Below, piece by piece: positions 11,011 to 20,532 of a stretch of 64,000 nt of DNA. The position numbers were made by a program, and so were the translations under genes. The stretch is from Shewanella electrodiphila. GTDB taxonomy: Bacteria > Pseudomonadota > Gammaproteobacteria > Enterobacterales > Shewanellaceae. The DNA is taken from the NCBI RefSeq assembly GCF_023283985.1, contig NZ_JAKIKU010000007.1:62001-126000 (forward strand). Reading direction: 5' to 3'. The notes beneath the pieces are model-generated. The model was not told the origin of the DNA, ran no database searches, and saw only the letters and a list, made by a program, of their open reading frames with translations. Positions within the stretch are counted from its first letter, which is position 1; every line of letters starts with the position of its first letter.

Positions 11011-14000
11011 TGCCCAAAAGTAAAACCGTAACAGTGTGTCGTTTTTTGTTCCAAATTGTAGCCGTAGTACTTGTACTATTTGCGCTAGCGGTCAGTCTCA
11101 TCCGTGGTTTATTACCCCAACTACCCGAAGCTCGTTATGAAGTGATCAATTATTTGCGCGACCAATATCAAGTGGAAGTGCAAGTCGGCAAACTGTCAGC
11201 TGAATGGCAAGCGTTTGGGCCAGCATTAACGGTAAATAATTTAGTTGTTCCTCCCCAGCAAGCTTTGCCGGTAACGATCATCGCTAACAAAGTCCACTTT
11301 AAACTCGATTTCTGGCAAACCTTGCTGACTTTGTCTCCTAAAATTGAAACCGTAAAGTTTGATGGTATACATGTGGCACTTAATGTTGATGAGTTGTCTA
11401 CAAAAAGCGCAAAGCCAGTGAGCAATACCAATATAGATTGGTTATATGCACTGTTACTAGAACAGCTCGAGTATTTCTCCATCAGCGACGGCACCCTTCA
11501 GCTATTAAGCCATAACCATGATTTTAGACCGATTTATATCAGCAATTTTATCTGGCATAACGGAACAGACTTACATCAAGGTAAAGGCTTTATGCACCTT
11601 GACTCAGAAGCATCAGCAAGTGAGCGACTGGCATTAAGAGTGGATTTAAATGGTGATGGTTATAACCCTGATGAACTGATTGGACAGATTTACTTATCAG
11701 CAGAATCGTTAGATTTAGGTGAGTGGGCGTCTAGGCAACATGAGCCGTTGCTTAAACTGGACAATATTGAATTTGAAGGGGTAGTGAACCTTGAAGCCTG
11801 GCTAGGAATTGAGTACCGGACAATCAATACAGGTTTATTGATGTTTGAACCCAGTTGGTTACAGTGGAATACTGCTGGCGAGCAACAAAGGTTTGCCATT
11901 AATGGTGGAGCGTTAAAATGGCAGCCGAATGAAACGGGCTGGCAAGTGAGCAGTCATGACTTAGATTTTTCAACTAATGGTGAGTCGTGGCCAGAGCTTA
12001 AATTGTCCCTAAAAACGAATTACAGTGACCTCTCTGTTAGCATTAACGAAATTGCGCCTGAAGTATTAACCCCGCTGTTACCTCTTATCCCTAAAATGGG
12101 CGAGAAAGGAGTCGCAAAATGGCGCGCACTCTCACCTCAAGGGCTTATTGGGCCTTTGCAGCTATTAAAAGAGCCAGGTAAACCTCTGTTATTAAAAACA
12201 GAGGTTAAACAACTACAGTGGCTAGCTTCAAATAATATCCCTGGAAGCAGCGCGATTGACTTTAATCTGTCTTGGGCCAATGGTTTGTTAAATGCTGAGT
12301 TTCCTCAGCAAGATTATCGATTAGACTTTCAAGATGGTTTTGAAGCGCCACTTGCGTTAACAGGCGAGGCCTTTCAAGTTCAGTACAGTGTCGATAATTC
12401 TCGGTTAACTTTGCCTAATGTGCATTTTCATAACCCAGATATAGACATTGCTGCATCGATGCAATTAGATATGCATAATGCTGCGCACTTGGCATTAAGT
12501 GCTAATGTGGCAATTTCTGACGTAGATAATGCAGGTCTATATTTCCCGCTGCACACAATGAGTGACAACCTAGTTGATTACTTAAATGCCTCTTTATTAA
12601 AAGGGGAGATCCCTGATGCGAAAATTGTGTGGCATGGTCAGCTGAACCAATTTCCTTATCAAGATAACTCGGGCATTTTTCAAGCGGGCTTTAATCTCAA
12701 TGATGGTGCTTTTTCGTTTCAGCCGACTTGGCCAGCTGTCGACGATTTGAGCTTATATGCTTTATTTGAAAATGCAGCGATGGATCTTGTGGTCAATAAA
12801 GGCAACTTACTCGATGTCTCGGCTGATGGCGCCCATATCTATATCCCACATATGGGTAAAGAAACGACATTGAGAGTAGAAGCTAACGTTGGCGCTGATG
12901 CCGATGCAGCCAAAGCTGTAATTGATAATTCACCGTTAAAAACCTCAATTAGCCCTACATTAAATGTGGTGCAAATATCGGGTGATATTGTCAGTGAATT
13001 AGATTTAACCATTCCGCTTTACGAAGGTGGAAAAGCAGATAATAAAGGTATCATTAAGTTTAATGGCAATAGCGTATACGTTACGACACCAGGGCTACAA
13101 CTTGAAAAAGTCACAGGTAATGTTGAATTCAATAATGCTGAAGTGAATGGCTTAGCGATAAATGCCAATTTATTTGAGCAGCCGCTGACATTTGATTTTG
13201 CCACAGAGCCAACCAACACTGGGGATCTGGCATTAACTATAGACTTGGCTGGGCAATGGGATCTTGATACGTTACCGAGCTATATTGATAACCCGTTAAG
13301 CGAATACTACTCAGGCAATATGGCTTGGGATGGTGCTGTTACGATGATATTTGATCCAACGGGTTACCGTCTTCAGGTTCAAGTCAATTCAGATCTCGTT
13401 GGTACATCATTGTCACTTCCAGCGCCATTTTATAAGGATGCAGATCAAGCTAAAGTCCTCCGCGCAGAGCTAGTCGGTGATAATAAACAATCATCTTTAG
13501 GGATAAAACTGGGTAAAGATGCTGAGTTTTGGGGAGGCTTTAATGAAGGTAATGGCGGTGCTCTCGCTCACTATGATTTACTGCTAGGGCGGCATTTTAA
13601 ATTAGGTGACAAACTCGCTAAAGACCAAGGCCATATTCAAATTGATTTGCCTGAAGCTGAATTGACCCAGTGGCTTCCTATCATCAGCAAGTTTACTGAT
13701 AAAGCGAATTCAACTATCGATGCCTTACCTGAAAGCTCGCTTGCTGCGAATGCGTTGGCAACAGCGACGGCTGACACGATCGTTCACACAGAATCAATTA
13801 CTTCGACGCAAGTATTAATGGCGACAGCTGACGCCCCCGCTAATAAAGCAATTGAAGGTACTGACTTACAGGTTGAGCCTGACTTGAAAACAGAGTTAAC
13901 AACTGCAGCTGTGGCGAAAACCAATGAAGTGACTCTTGCTGACACATCGATTCCAGCTCTACAGTCTTCGGAGCCTCAGTTAAATGAAGTCACAGCAGCA

Positions 14001-15500
14001 CCGAAGTCGAGCTTTTTTCCACCTTTGATTTTAATCGATGCCAAAATAGGCTCATTAAATATCTTAAGTCAGAATTTTAATCAATTGAGCTTTTCAGCCA
14101 AGCCGTTAACACATGTTTGGCGTTTTGATATTCAGTCTGAACAGCTTGATGGTCATGTTGATTTTTATCCAAGCTGGCGCGAACAAGGACTTAAAATTGT
14201 CGCCAGTAAGCTGCATTTATCTCCAAAGGTTAAGTCTGCAGAAGAAGCGGAATTTACCCCCGGTAATTTGTTGGAAAACTTGCCTCCCTTGGCTGTCGAT
14301 GTTGATGACTTTAAGTTATATCAAGCGCAACTGGGGCACCTCGTTTTACAAGGTATCCCTTATGAAGATGGTTATCGTTTTCAAACCTTAACCTTAACCC
14401 GTCCCATAGTCAGTATGCAGGCTTCTGGGGATTGGACATTTGCTGACGGTAAAAGCCTAACTACATTTGATGTGAATGTTGAAGCGAGTAAATTTGATGC
14501 TTTATCTGATGCACTGGGTATCAACCCAGGTTTGAAAGATGCGCCTGTGAATATGGTTGGAGAGTTTTCATGGCAAGGGGCACCTTATGCATTTTCTTTA
14601 GAAACGTTGAACGGTAAATTAAGATTTGATATGGGTAAGGGTTACCTTTCTGAAATCAGTGATAAAGGCGCCCGTATTTTCTCTTTGTTTAGTTTAGATT
14701 CCTTGGTGAGAAAGCTGTCGTTAGATTTCTCTGATGTATTCGGTAAAGGGCTTTATTTTGATTCGTTTGGTGGTTCACTGAATATTGATAATGGCGTGGT
14801 TAAAACTACTGATACAGAAATGGACGCGATAGCAGGCAACATGAAAGTGCGTGGCTATACTGACTTAACCAGCCAAAGTTTGAATTATGATATTCGCTTT
14901 ATTCCGCAGCTTGCATCCAGTGTGCCGACAGTGGTACTGCTGAGTACCAGTGCATGGACATTAGGTTTGGGTGCGTTTGCCTTAACTAAAGTGTTGGAGC
15001 CTGTGATTGAGGTTATTTCAGAAATTCGTTTCCGTTTAGGCGGCACGATGACTGACCCTCAACTAGAAGAACTAGAGCGCAAAAGTAAAGAAATTGAAAT
15101 TCCTGAGTCAATCTTGCCGAAAAAAGACGTCCCTGTAGGTGAAACGCCGCTTGATTCAAACGACGGCATAAACGTTAGTAAAAGCGATAATGCAATCAAA
15201 AGTTTGAACAATGGTGTGAGTAGCGATGAAATTCCTACTACAGAAGTAAGCGTCAAACCTGAACTCGAGCCTGAACCAGAAGCTGTATCTGACGCCAAGC
15301 CAACGCTTGATGAATCAACTTCTGATTTAACGTTTAATGCGACGATTGAAGATGCGAATGTTATCTCTTTTGCAAGTTACCAAGATAGTATCAGAAAGCT
15401 CAATATCAGCCAGAGAGGCTCAGATGCAAATCAGCTTATTACAATGCCAAAGCAGTCGAGACGTCACAGCCAATCTGGCATATATAGACTCGCAGCTTAA
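11010..15500 (+). CDS. yhdP: YhdP-family AsmA-like intermembrane protein
   Basis: Very large AsmA-like protein (1496 residues) with one N-terminal membrane helix (about residues 10-30) and a long periplasmic beta-rich body. Family members (YhdP, TamB, YdbH) bridge the envelope and are implicated in phospholipid traffic to the outer membrane. The DUF3971/AsmA-type C-terminal core (GSLNIDNGVVKTTDTEMDA, then GNMKVRGY) is clear near 14775-14860. Residues about 900-1000 form a low-complexity Ala/Thr/Glu linker not expected in the core. A tail of about 120 polar residues follows the core, and its last 77 bases overlap the next gene in another frame. GTG start overlapping the rng stop. Confidence 0.88.
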   Translation: MPKSKTVTVCRFLFQIVAVVLVLFALAVSLIRGLLPQLPEARYEVINYLRDQYQVEVQVGKLSAEWQAFGPALTVNNLVVPPQQALPVTIIANKVHFKLDFWQTLLTLSPKIETVKFDGIHVALNVDELSTKSAKPVSNTNIDWLYALLLEQLEYFSISDGTLQLLSHNHDFRPIYISNFIWHNGTDLHQGKGFMHLDSEASASERLALRVDLNGDGYNPDELIGQIYLSAESLDLGEWASRQHEPLLKLDNIEFEGVVNLEAWLGIEYRTINTGLLMFEPSWLQWNTAGEQQRFAINGGALKWQPNETGWQVSSHDLDFSTNGESWPELKLSLKTNYSDLSVSINEIAPEVLTPLLPLIPKMGEKGVAKWRALSPQGLIGPLQLLKEPGKPLLLKTEVKQLQWLASNNIPGSSAIDFNLSWANGLLNAEFPQQDYRLDFQDGFEAPLALTGEAFQVQYSVDNSRLTLPNVHFHNPDIDIAASMQLDMHNAAHLALSANVAISDVDNAGLYFPLHTMSDNLVDYLNASLLKGEIPDAKIVWHGQLNQFPYQDNSGIFQAGFNLNDGAFSFQPTWPAVDDLSLYALFENAAMDLVVNKGNLLDVSADGAHIYIPHMGKETTLRVEANVGADADAAKAVIDNSPLKTSISPTLNVVQISGDIVSELDLTIPLYEGGKADNKGIIKFNGNSVYVTTPGLQLEKVTGNVEFNNAEVNGLAINANLFEQPLTFDFATEPTNTGDLALTIDLAGQWDLDTLPSYIDNPLSEYYSGNMAWDGAVTMIFDPTGYRLQVQVNSDLVGTSLSLPAPFYKDADQAKVLRAELVGDNKQSSLGIKLGKDAEFWGGFNEGNGGALAHYDLLLGRHFKLGDKLAKDQGHIQIDLPEAELTQWLPIISKFTDKANSTIDALPESSLAANALATATADTIVHTESITSTQVLMATADAPANKAIEGTDLQVEPDLKTELTTAAVAKTNEVTLADTSIPALQSSEPQLNEVTAAPKSSFFPPLILIDAKIGSLNILSQNFNQLSFSAKPLTHVWRFDIQSEQLDGHVDFYPSWREQGLKIVASKLHLSPKVKSAEEAEFTPGNLLENLPPLAVDVDDFKLYQAQLGHLVLQGIPYEDGYRFQTLTLTRPIVSMQASGDWTFADGKSLTTFDVNVEASKFDALSDALGINPGLKDAPVNMVGEFSWQGAPYAFSLETLNGKLRFDMGKGYLSEISDKGARIFSLFSLDSLVRKLSLDFSDVFGKGLYFDSFGGSLNIDNGVVKTTDTEMDAIAGNMKVRGYTDLTSQSLNYDIRFIPQLASSVPTVVLLSTSAWTLGLGAFALTKVLEPVIEVISEIRFRLGGTMTDPQLEELERKSKEIEIPESILPKKDVPVGETPLDSNDGINVSKSDNAIKSLNNGVSSDEIPTTEVSVKPELEPEPEAVSDAKPTLDESTSDLTFNATIEDANVISFASYQDSIRKLNISQRGSDANQLITMPKQSRRHSQSGIYRLAA

Positions 15501-16257
15501 ATGCCTTCCTCGGCATCAAGGTGAAACGCAATTAGTCGTGTTACCTGAGTGCAGTTTGTTGTTTGGTGGCCACGAGAAACAGCAACTCGATGTTGCAGGA
15601 GATGATGAGACCAGTCATCTTAAAAACGCACTAGCGGATTTGGCTAAGCTGCATCAAGTTTATATGGTGGCAGGTACTATCCCGATTTTAGCGGGAGATG
15701 GCAGAGTCTTTAGCCGTAGTTATCTATTTGATGATGCGGGTGATACCTTAGGTAGTTATGATAAGTTGCACTTGTTCGATGTTGAAGTTGCTGATAACAC
15801 CCAATCTTATAGAGAAAGTGATACGTTTTGCCCAGGTGAACGTATAACGGTGGTAAAGACACCATTTGGCAATGTCGGCTTAGCCATTTGTTATGATATT
15901 CGCTTTCCTGAGCTGTTTCGCGCGTTACGGCTTGCTGGCGCTGATTTTATTGCACTTCCTTCGGCTTTCACTAAAGTGACGGGTGAAGCGCATTGGCAAA
16001 CGTTAGTAAAGGCTAGAGCCATTGAAAGCCAATGTTTTTTATTGGCAGCAGATCAATGGGGGCAGCATAATCAAGGTAGCCGAGAAACCTGGGGACAAAG
16101 CATGATTGTTGATCCTTGGGGGGAAGTACTCGCCGAACGTAAAACAGGCCTTGGCTGGGTTCAGCATCAGGTATCGCTGGAGTCGCTTGAAAAAATCAGG
16201 CAGCAAATTCCAGTGATGCAGCATAACCGCTTTAAAGTGCCATCGCTCATAAGTTAA
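15424..16257 (+). CDS. Nitrilase-superfamily carbon-nitrogen hydrolase
   Basis: Nitrilase-fold amidase (277 residues). The catalytic triad is complete: Glu42 in VVLPECSLLF, Lys114 in SYDKLHLFDV and Cys156 in GLAICYDIRFPELFR. The sequence resembles the Nit1/YbeM branch (omega-amidase, or deaminated-glutathione amidase), but the substrate cannot be read directly. The start is the ATG at 15424, which has AGAGAGG five bases upstream and gives MQISLLQCQS, a normal first beta strand; a frame beginning at 15337 adds residues without homology. It overlaps the 3' end of yhdP by 77 bases in a different frame. Confidence 0.88.
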   Translation: MQISLLQCQSSRDVTANLAYIDSQLKCLPRHQGETQLVVLPECSLLFGGHEKQQLDVAGDDETSHLKNALADLAKLHQVYMVAGTIPILAGDGRVFSRSYLFDDAGDTLGSYDKLHLFDVEVADNTQSYRESDTFCPGERITVVKTPFGNVGLAICYDIRFPELFRALRLAGADFIALPSAFTKVTGEAHWQTLVKARAIESQCFLLAADQWGQHNQGSRETWGQSMIVDPWGEVLAERKTGLGWVQHQVSLESLEKIRQQIPVMQHNRFKVPSLIS

Positions 16258-16330
16258 TTGTAATGACTCATCCCATGAGTATGTTAACTGGGTTTATACC
16301 TACTGAGCTTGTATGAAGTAAAAGCATAAT

Positions 16331-16366
16331 AAGCACCATTTGAATATTAAGCACCGTTTGAATATA
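16331..16366 (+). repeat. Tandem 18-bp repeat, two copies
   Basis: AAGCACCATTTGAATATT followed at once by AAGCACCGTTTGAATATA, then AAGCAGC as a broken third copy. Lies in the 233-base gap between the nitrilase gene and tldD. No function is evident. Confidence 0.7.
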
Positions 16367-16490
16367 AAGCAGCGCCGTCAAAGTAATGATAAATTGCTTT
16401 AATAAGAAACAACAAATTATCGAGAGTCGCAGTTGATATTGCGATTGATTAGCATCATTTTAGAAGCCGCTAGGCTTAAAGAGAGAATTA

Positions 16491-17939
16491 ATGCCATTTC
16501 TAGCTCAAGTAGAACAAAGTTTATTACAAGATGGATTAACGTTAGATGGTCTTCAGGATTACCTAAACATTATTCACCAACATAATATTGATTTTTCAGA
16601 CTTGTACTTTCAAGGTAGCCGCCATGAAACATGGGCCCTTGAAGATGGCATTATTAAAGAAGGCAGCTTTCATATTGAACGCGGTGTGGGCGTTAGGGCG
16701 ATTACGGGTGAGAAGACCGGTTTTGCTTATGCCGATGAAATTACCCCAGCTGCATTGCAGTCTGCTGCAGAAGCTGCCAGAGGCATCGCACTCGCGGGTC
16801 AAGAGCATAAAGTACATGCCTTTAAGCGTCATACCACTCATAGTTTATATGACAGCGCCGACCCAATTGCTGCGATGGAAGAAGCACCAAAGATTAAGTT
16901 ATTAAAAGAAACCGATGCTTATATTCGCAGCCTTGATAGCCGCATTATTCAAGTTGTAGTGAGTTTATCTGGCGTTCATGAAGAGATTTTAGTGGCGGCG
17001 AGTGACGGCACATTAGCTGCAGATATTCGTCCGTTAGTGCGCTTTAATTGCAGTGTCATTTTAGAAGATAATGGCAAACGTGAGCGCGGCAGTGCTGGTG
17101 GCGGTGGTCGTCATGATTACAGTGTATTTATGGTAAATGATGACGCAGGATTACCTGTTTGTTTTCAGTTTGCACGTGAAGCAGTGCGCCAAGCACAAGT
17201 GAACGTGAATGCCATTGATGCGCCAGCTGGCGAAATGCCGGTTGTATTAGGGAGTGGCTGGCCAGGTGTATTATTGCATGAAGCGGTAGGTCATGGTTTA
17301 GAAGGTGACTTTAACCGTAAGGGCAGCAGTGCCTTTAGCGGTAAAGTGGGCCAAAAAGTGGCGTCAGAACTGGTGACAGTGGTTGATGATGGCACCATTG
17401 CAGATCGCCGTGGTTCACTTAGCATTGATGATGAAGGTGTGCCGACACAAAAAACCACTTTGATTGAGAATGGAATTTTGAAAGGTTACATGCAAGATAA
17501 GCTAAATGCGCGCTTGATGGGCGAAGCGACAACTGGCAATGGTCGTCGTGAATCTTATGCTCATTTACCTATGCCACGTATGACCAATACTTATATGGAA
17601 GCTGGCGATTCTACGCCAGAAGAGATGATTAAATCTGTTAAAAAAGGCATTTATGCACCAAACTTTGGTGGCGGCCAAGTTGATATCACTTCTGGTAAGT
17701 TTGTATTCTCAGCTTCTGAAGCCTACTTAATTGAAAACGGCGAAGTGACCGACGCGATTAAAGGCGCGACCTTAATTGGCAATGGTCCAGAAGCAATGAG
17801 TCAAATCTCGATGGTGGGTAATGACTTAGCACTTGATCAAGGTGTTGGTGTGTGCGGTAAAGATGGCCAAAGTGTTCCTGTTGGGGTCGGTCAGCCAACC
17901 TTAAAACTAGACAGCTTAACCGTAGGCGGTACAGCTTAA
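16491..17939 (+). CDS. tldD: Metalloprotease TldD
   Basis: Large subunit type of the TldD/TldE (PmbA) heterodimeric metalloprotease, which degrades unfolded peptides and processes microcin B17 and the CcdA antitoxin in E. coli. The 482-residue length is standard. The zinc-site motif [16 protein letters not shown] (His263-Glu264-x3-His268) is intact, so this is the catalytic subunit. AAGAGAG lies before the ATG. Its partner pmbA/tldE is at 28246 in this same window, also as in many Gammaproteobacteria where the two are unlinked. Confidence 0.96.
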   Translation: MPFLAQVEQSLLQDGLTLDGLQDYLNIIHQHNIDFSDLYFQGSRHETWALEDGIIKEGSFHIERGVGVRAITGEKTGFAYADEITPAALQSAAEAARGIALAGQEHKVHAFKRHTTHSLYDSADPIAAMEEAPKIKLLKETDAYIRSLDSRIIQVVVSLSGVHEEILVAASDGTLAADIRPLVRFNCSVILEDNGKRERGSAGGGGRHDYSVFMVNDDAGLPVCFQFAREAVRQAQVNVNAIDAPAGEMPVVLGSGWPGVLLHEAVGHGLEGDFNRKGSSAFSGKVGQKVASELVTVVDDGTIADRRGSLSIDDEGVPTQKTTLIENGILKGYMQDKLNARLMGEATTGNGRRESYAHLPMPRMTNTYMEAGDSTPEEMIKSVKKGIYAPNFGGGQVDITSGKFVFSASEAYLIENGEVTDAIKGATLIGNGPEAMSQISMVGNDLALDQGVGVCGKDGQSVPVGVGQPTLKLDSLTVGGTA

Positions 17940-17950
17940 GTGAATTGCTA

Positions 17951-17974
17951 AGGTGTCTAGGTGACACCTTTTTT
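17951..17974 (+). terminator. Rho-independent terminator after tldD
   Basis: AGGTGTC / GACACCT stem with a 5-base loop followed by TTTTTT, 12 bases after the tldD stop. Confidence 0.85.
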
Positions 17975-18026
17975 ATTTATGTGACATAGGTAAAGCATTG
18001 CTGTAGTAGTGAAAAGTAAAACTAGT

Positions 18027-18032
18027 TATAAT
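18027..18032 (+). promoter_or_regulatory. Candidate -10 box of the efflux operon
   Basis: A perfect TATAAT, 44 bases upstream of the tolC-like start. No convincing -35 hexamer is found at 16-18 bases. It sits just upstream of the palindrome at 18043, so a protein bound there would cover the likely start site. Confidence 0.45.
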
Positions 18033-18042
18033 TCTCCATCAA

Positions 18043-18058
18043 TAGAGTAATTACTCTA
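18043..18058. promoter_or_regulatory. Perfect 16-bp palindrome, candidate operator of the efflux operon
   Basis: TAGAGTAATTACTCTA is an exact palindrome located about 10 bases after a TATAAT box and directly before the ribosome binding site of the tolC-like gene. Its size and symmetry fit a dimeric TetR- or MarR-type repressor. No such regulator gene is adjacent, so the cognate protein is unknown. Confidence 0.55.
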
Positions 18059-18075
18059 CTTAAAGGATGAAGTTA

Positions 18076-19521
18076 ATGAGGCATTTAGCTGTTTTCTGTT
18101 CGAGTATGTTTGATTCAAGTAAAAGACGAACTGCATTGCCGTCATTGCTTGCGTTATGTGCGCTTTCCCATCCTGTTGTAGCAGAACCTATTGCCTTCAA
18201 TAGCGCGTGGCAGCAATTATTAACTGTCAGCGACCAACTCAAAGCCCAATCTCAAGAAGTCAGTCGTGCTGAAGCTGAAGAGCGTGCTGGCGAAGATATG
18301 AATCTGCCTTCACTGAATCTTGCAGGTAGTTATACCCGTTTAGAAAAGCCAATCGAACTAGATTTACGTGATCTTAACCCTCTAGCTGCGATTGATCCTT
18401 CGGGTTTACCACCGGCATTAGGTGAAGCATTAGCGGCGATCCCTGGTTCAATGTTTGTCACGCCGTTTACTGAACAAGATATTTTTCGCGCTAGCTTACA
18501 AGCGATGTGGCCGATTTATACCGGTGGTAAAATTACAGCTGCTCAAGGTATTCATGCCGCCCATGTCGAAGAGAAAAAGCATCAATACTCATTAACAACA
18601 CGAGATCTTTTCACTCAGTTAGTGGATCGCTATTTCGCCGTAGCGGTGACGCAAACCTTAGTAAATACCAATCAGCAATTAGTTGATTCACTCGCTGAAC
18701 ATGAATCTCATGCACAAAAACTAGAGCGTGAAGGTCAGATTGCCAAAGTTGAGCGATTGAATGCTCAGGTGGCACTAGAAAATGCCAAAGTAAATTTAGG
18801 TAGCTCAAAACGCCAACATGAAATGGCGCAAATTGCATTATCGCGAATGCTGCAGCTCACCGATGCTAATCCCACTTCTGGATTGTTCAGTTTGCCTCAA
18901 TCTCCCTCGTTGCCGCGTTTAAGTCAGCTAACGTTAACTCAACATCCTGCGCTGAAACTACTTGAAGCCAAAGAAGCACAAGCGAGTGGCCTCATTCAGC
19001 TAGAGAAGGGGCGTTATCACCCGACTGTGTTTTTATACGGTAACTATACCTTGTATGAAGATGACAGCTTGTTTTCACAGATTGAACCAGACTGGATGGT
19101 AGGTGTTGGCGTCAATGTACCACTGTTTAGTCGTGATGGCCGCAGTGGCAAAGTGGAAGCAGCACAAAGCGCATTGTTACAAGCCAAGTATACAAAAGCT
19201 CAAACACAACAGGATTTAAGCTTATTGGTTGATCAAAGCTTTCGTCAATTACAACAAGCCGATGAAGAAGTGAAAGCGTTAAATACATCTTTGGCGTTGG
19301 CAACAGAAAACCTGCGTTTGCGAGAGTTAGCCTTTAATCAAGGCCTATCCACCTCAATTGATCGAGTCGATGCAGAGCTTAAACTCAGCGCGGTGAAAAC
19401 TCAGCAATTAGGGGCGCAATATCGTTATGTACAGGCTTACGCAAGATTAATGGCTATCAGTGGCCAATTAGATGAGTTCATTGGTCGAACCCAATTACAG
19501 GAGCAGCAACATGCGGGCTAA
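18076..19521 (+). CDS. TolC-family outer membrane efflux protein
   Basis: Outer-membrane channel component (481 residues) of a tripartite exporter. After a signal peptide (cleavage near VVAEP) it shows two copies of the OEP pattern with long coiled helices (LVDRYFAVAVTQTLVNTN and LVDQSFRQLQQADEEVKALN). The second in-frame ATG (18076) is chosen because AAAGGA is 9-10 bases upstream; an ATG at 18067 directly abuts that element. It overlaps the adaptor gene by 11 bases and is first in a four-gene operon. Confidence 0.88.
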   Translation: MRHLAVFCSSMFDSSKRRTALPSLLALCALSHPVVAEPIAFNSAWQQLLTVSDQLKAQSQEVSRAEAEERAGEDMNLPSLNLAGSYTRLEKPIELDLRDLNPLAAIDPSGLPPALGEALAAIPGSMFVTPFTEQDIFRASLQAMWPIYTGGKITAAQGIHAAHVEEKKHQYSLTTRDLFTQLVDRYFAVAVTQTLVNTNQQLVDSLAEHESHAQKLEREGQIAKVERLNAQVALENAKVNLGSSKRQHEMAQIALSRMLQLTDANPTSGLFSLPQSPSLPRLSQLTLTQHPALKLLEAKEAQASGLIQLEKGRYHPTVFLYGNYTLYEDDSLFSQIEPDWMVGVGVNVPLFSRDGRSGKVEAAQSALLQAKYTKAQTQQDLSLLVDQSFRQLQQADEEVKALNTSLALATENLRLRELAFNQGLSTSIDRVDAELKLSAVKTQQLGAQYRYVQAYARLMAISGQLDEFIGRTQLQEQQHAG

Positions 19522-20485
19522 TCGAGTTATTGCCGTTATCGCAATTATTTTTCTGCTAGGCACATTAGCTTACGGACTAAAACTAGCATTTGAGCCAAAA
19601 GAAACGGTATTACAAGGGCAAATTGAAGCGCGAGAATACAACATTTCATCTAAGGTGCCGGGACGAGTTGAGCAAGTCATGGTTCGACGTGGCGATAAAG
19701 TGGCAGTTGGGGATTTATTGTTTGCGATTAACAGCCCTGAGTTAGATGCAAAACTGATGCAAGCAGAGGGCGGACGAGATGCTGCTAAAGCCATGCAACA
19801 AGAAGCAGATAATGGCGCGCGTCAGCAACAAGTCACAGCATCTAAAGAGCAATGGTTAAAAGCGAAAGCGGCAACAGACTTAATGGCCACAACCTATCAA
19901 AGAGTGGAAAACTTGTTTGATGAAGGCGTGGTCGCCAGACAAAAGCGAGATGAAGCATTCACCCAATGGAAAGCGGCGCAATATACTGAGCAAGCTGCAT
20001 TAGCTATGTACCAAATGGCTGATGAAGGTGCTCGAGTTGAAACGAAAGCTGCAGCTGCGGGTAATGCACGTATGGCAGAGGGCGCAGTTAAAGAAGTCAG
20101 TGCTATTTTAGCTGATAGCCAAATGCGCTCTCCTAAGGTGGCTGAGGTCAGTGAAGTGTTATTACAAGCGGGTGAGTTAGCACCAAGCGGCTTTCCTGTT
20201 GTTAGCCTGATTGATATTTCTGATGCGTGGGCGGTAATGCAACTGCGTGAAGACCAATTAGCTGATTTTAAGCAAGGTCAAACAGTGGCATTAACGATCC
20301 CTGCGTTAAATGTGACAGAAGAATTTACCATTTCACATATTAGCGTCATGGGCAGTTTTGCCACTTGGCGCTCCACTGAAAGTGGCCACGATTTTGATAT
20401 GCGCACCTTTGAGGTGGAGCTGCGTCCGAATCGTCCAATTGCTGATTTAAGAGTCGGTATGTCAGTGCTATTGAGTGTTGATTAG
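19511..20485 (+). CDS. HlyD-family periplasmic adaptor (membrane fusion protein)
   Basis: Adaptor of 324 residues, YhiI/YbhG-like. One N-terminal membrane anchor (VIAVIAIIFLLGTLAYGLKL) is followed by the lipoyl half-motif (GQIEAREYNISSKVPGRVEQ), a helical hairpin of about residues 85-190 and the second lipoyl half with SPKVAEVSEVLLQAGELAPSGFPVVSLID. It should connect the inner-membrane permeases to the TolC-like channel. The ATG at 19511 has AGGAG about eight bases upstream; it lies inside the end of the preceding gene. Confidence 0.88.
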   Translation: MRANRVIAVIAIIFLLGTLAYGLKLAFEPKETVLQGQIEAREYNISSKVPGRVEQVMVRRGDKVAVGDLLFAINSPELDAKLMQAEGGRDAAKAMQQEADNGARQQQVTASKEQWLKAKAATDLMATTYQRVENLFDEGVVARQKRDEAFTQWKAAQYTEQAALAMYQMADEGARVETKAAAAGNARMAEGAVKEVSAILADSQMRSPKVAEVSEVLLQAGELAPSGFPVVSLIDISDAWAVMQLREDQLADFKQGQTVALTIPALNVTEEFTISHISVMGSFATWRSTESGHDFDMRTFEVELRPNRPIADLRVGMSVLLSVD

Positions 20486-20493
20486 CATTTTTA

Positions 20494-20529
20494 GTTAGAG
20501 GTTAAAGTGTCGTTAGAGGTTAAGGTGCA
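20494..20529 (+). repeat. 18-bp tandem duplication before the first permease gene
   Basis: GTTAGAGGTTAAAGTGTC is followed directly by GTTAGAGGTTAAGGTGCA. The second copy provides the AAGGTG ribosome binding site of the permease at 20533. It looks like a recent local duplication of the leader. Confidence 0.7.
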
Positions 20530-20532
20530 AAA

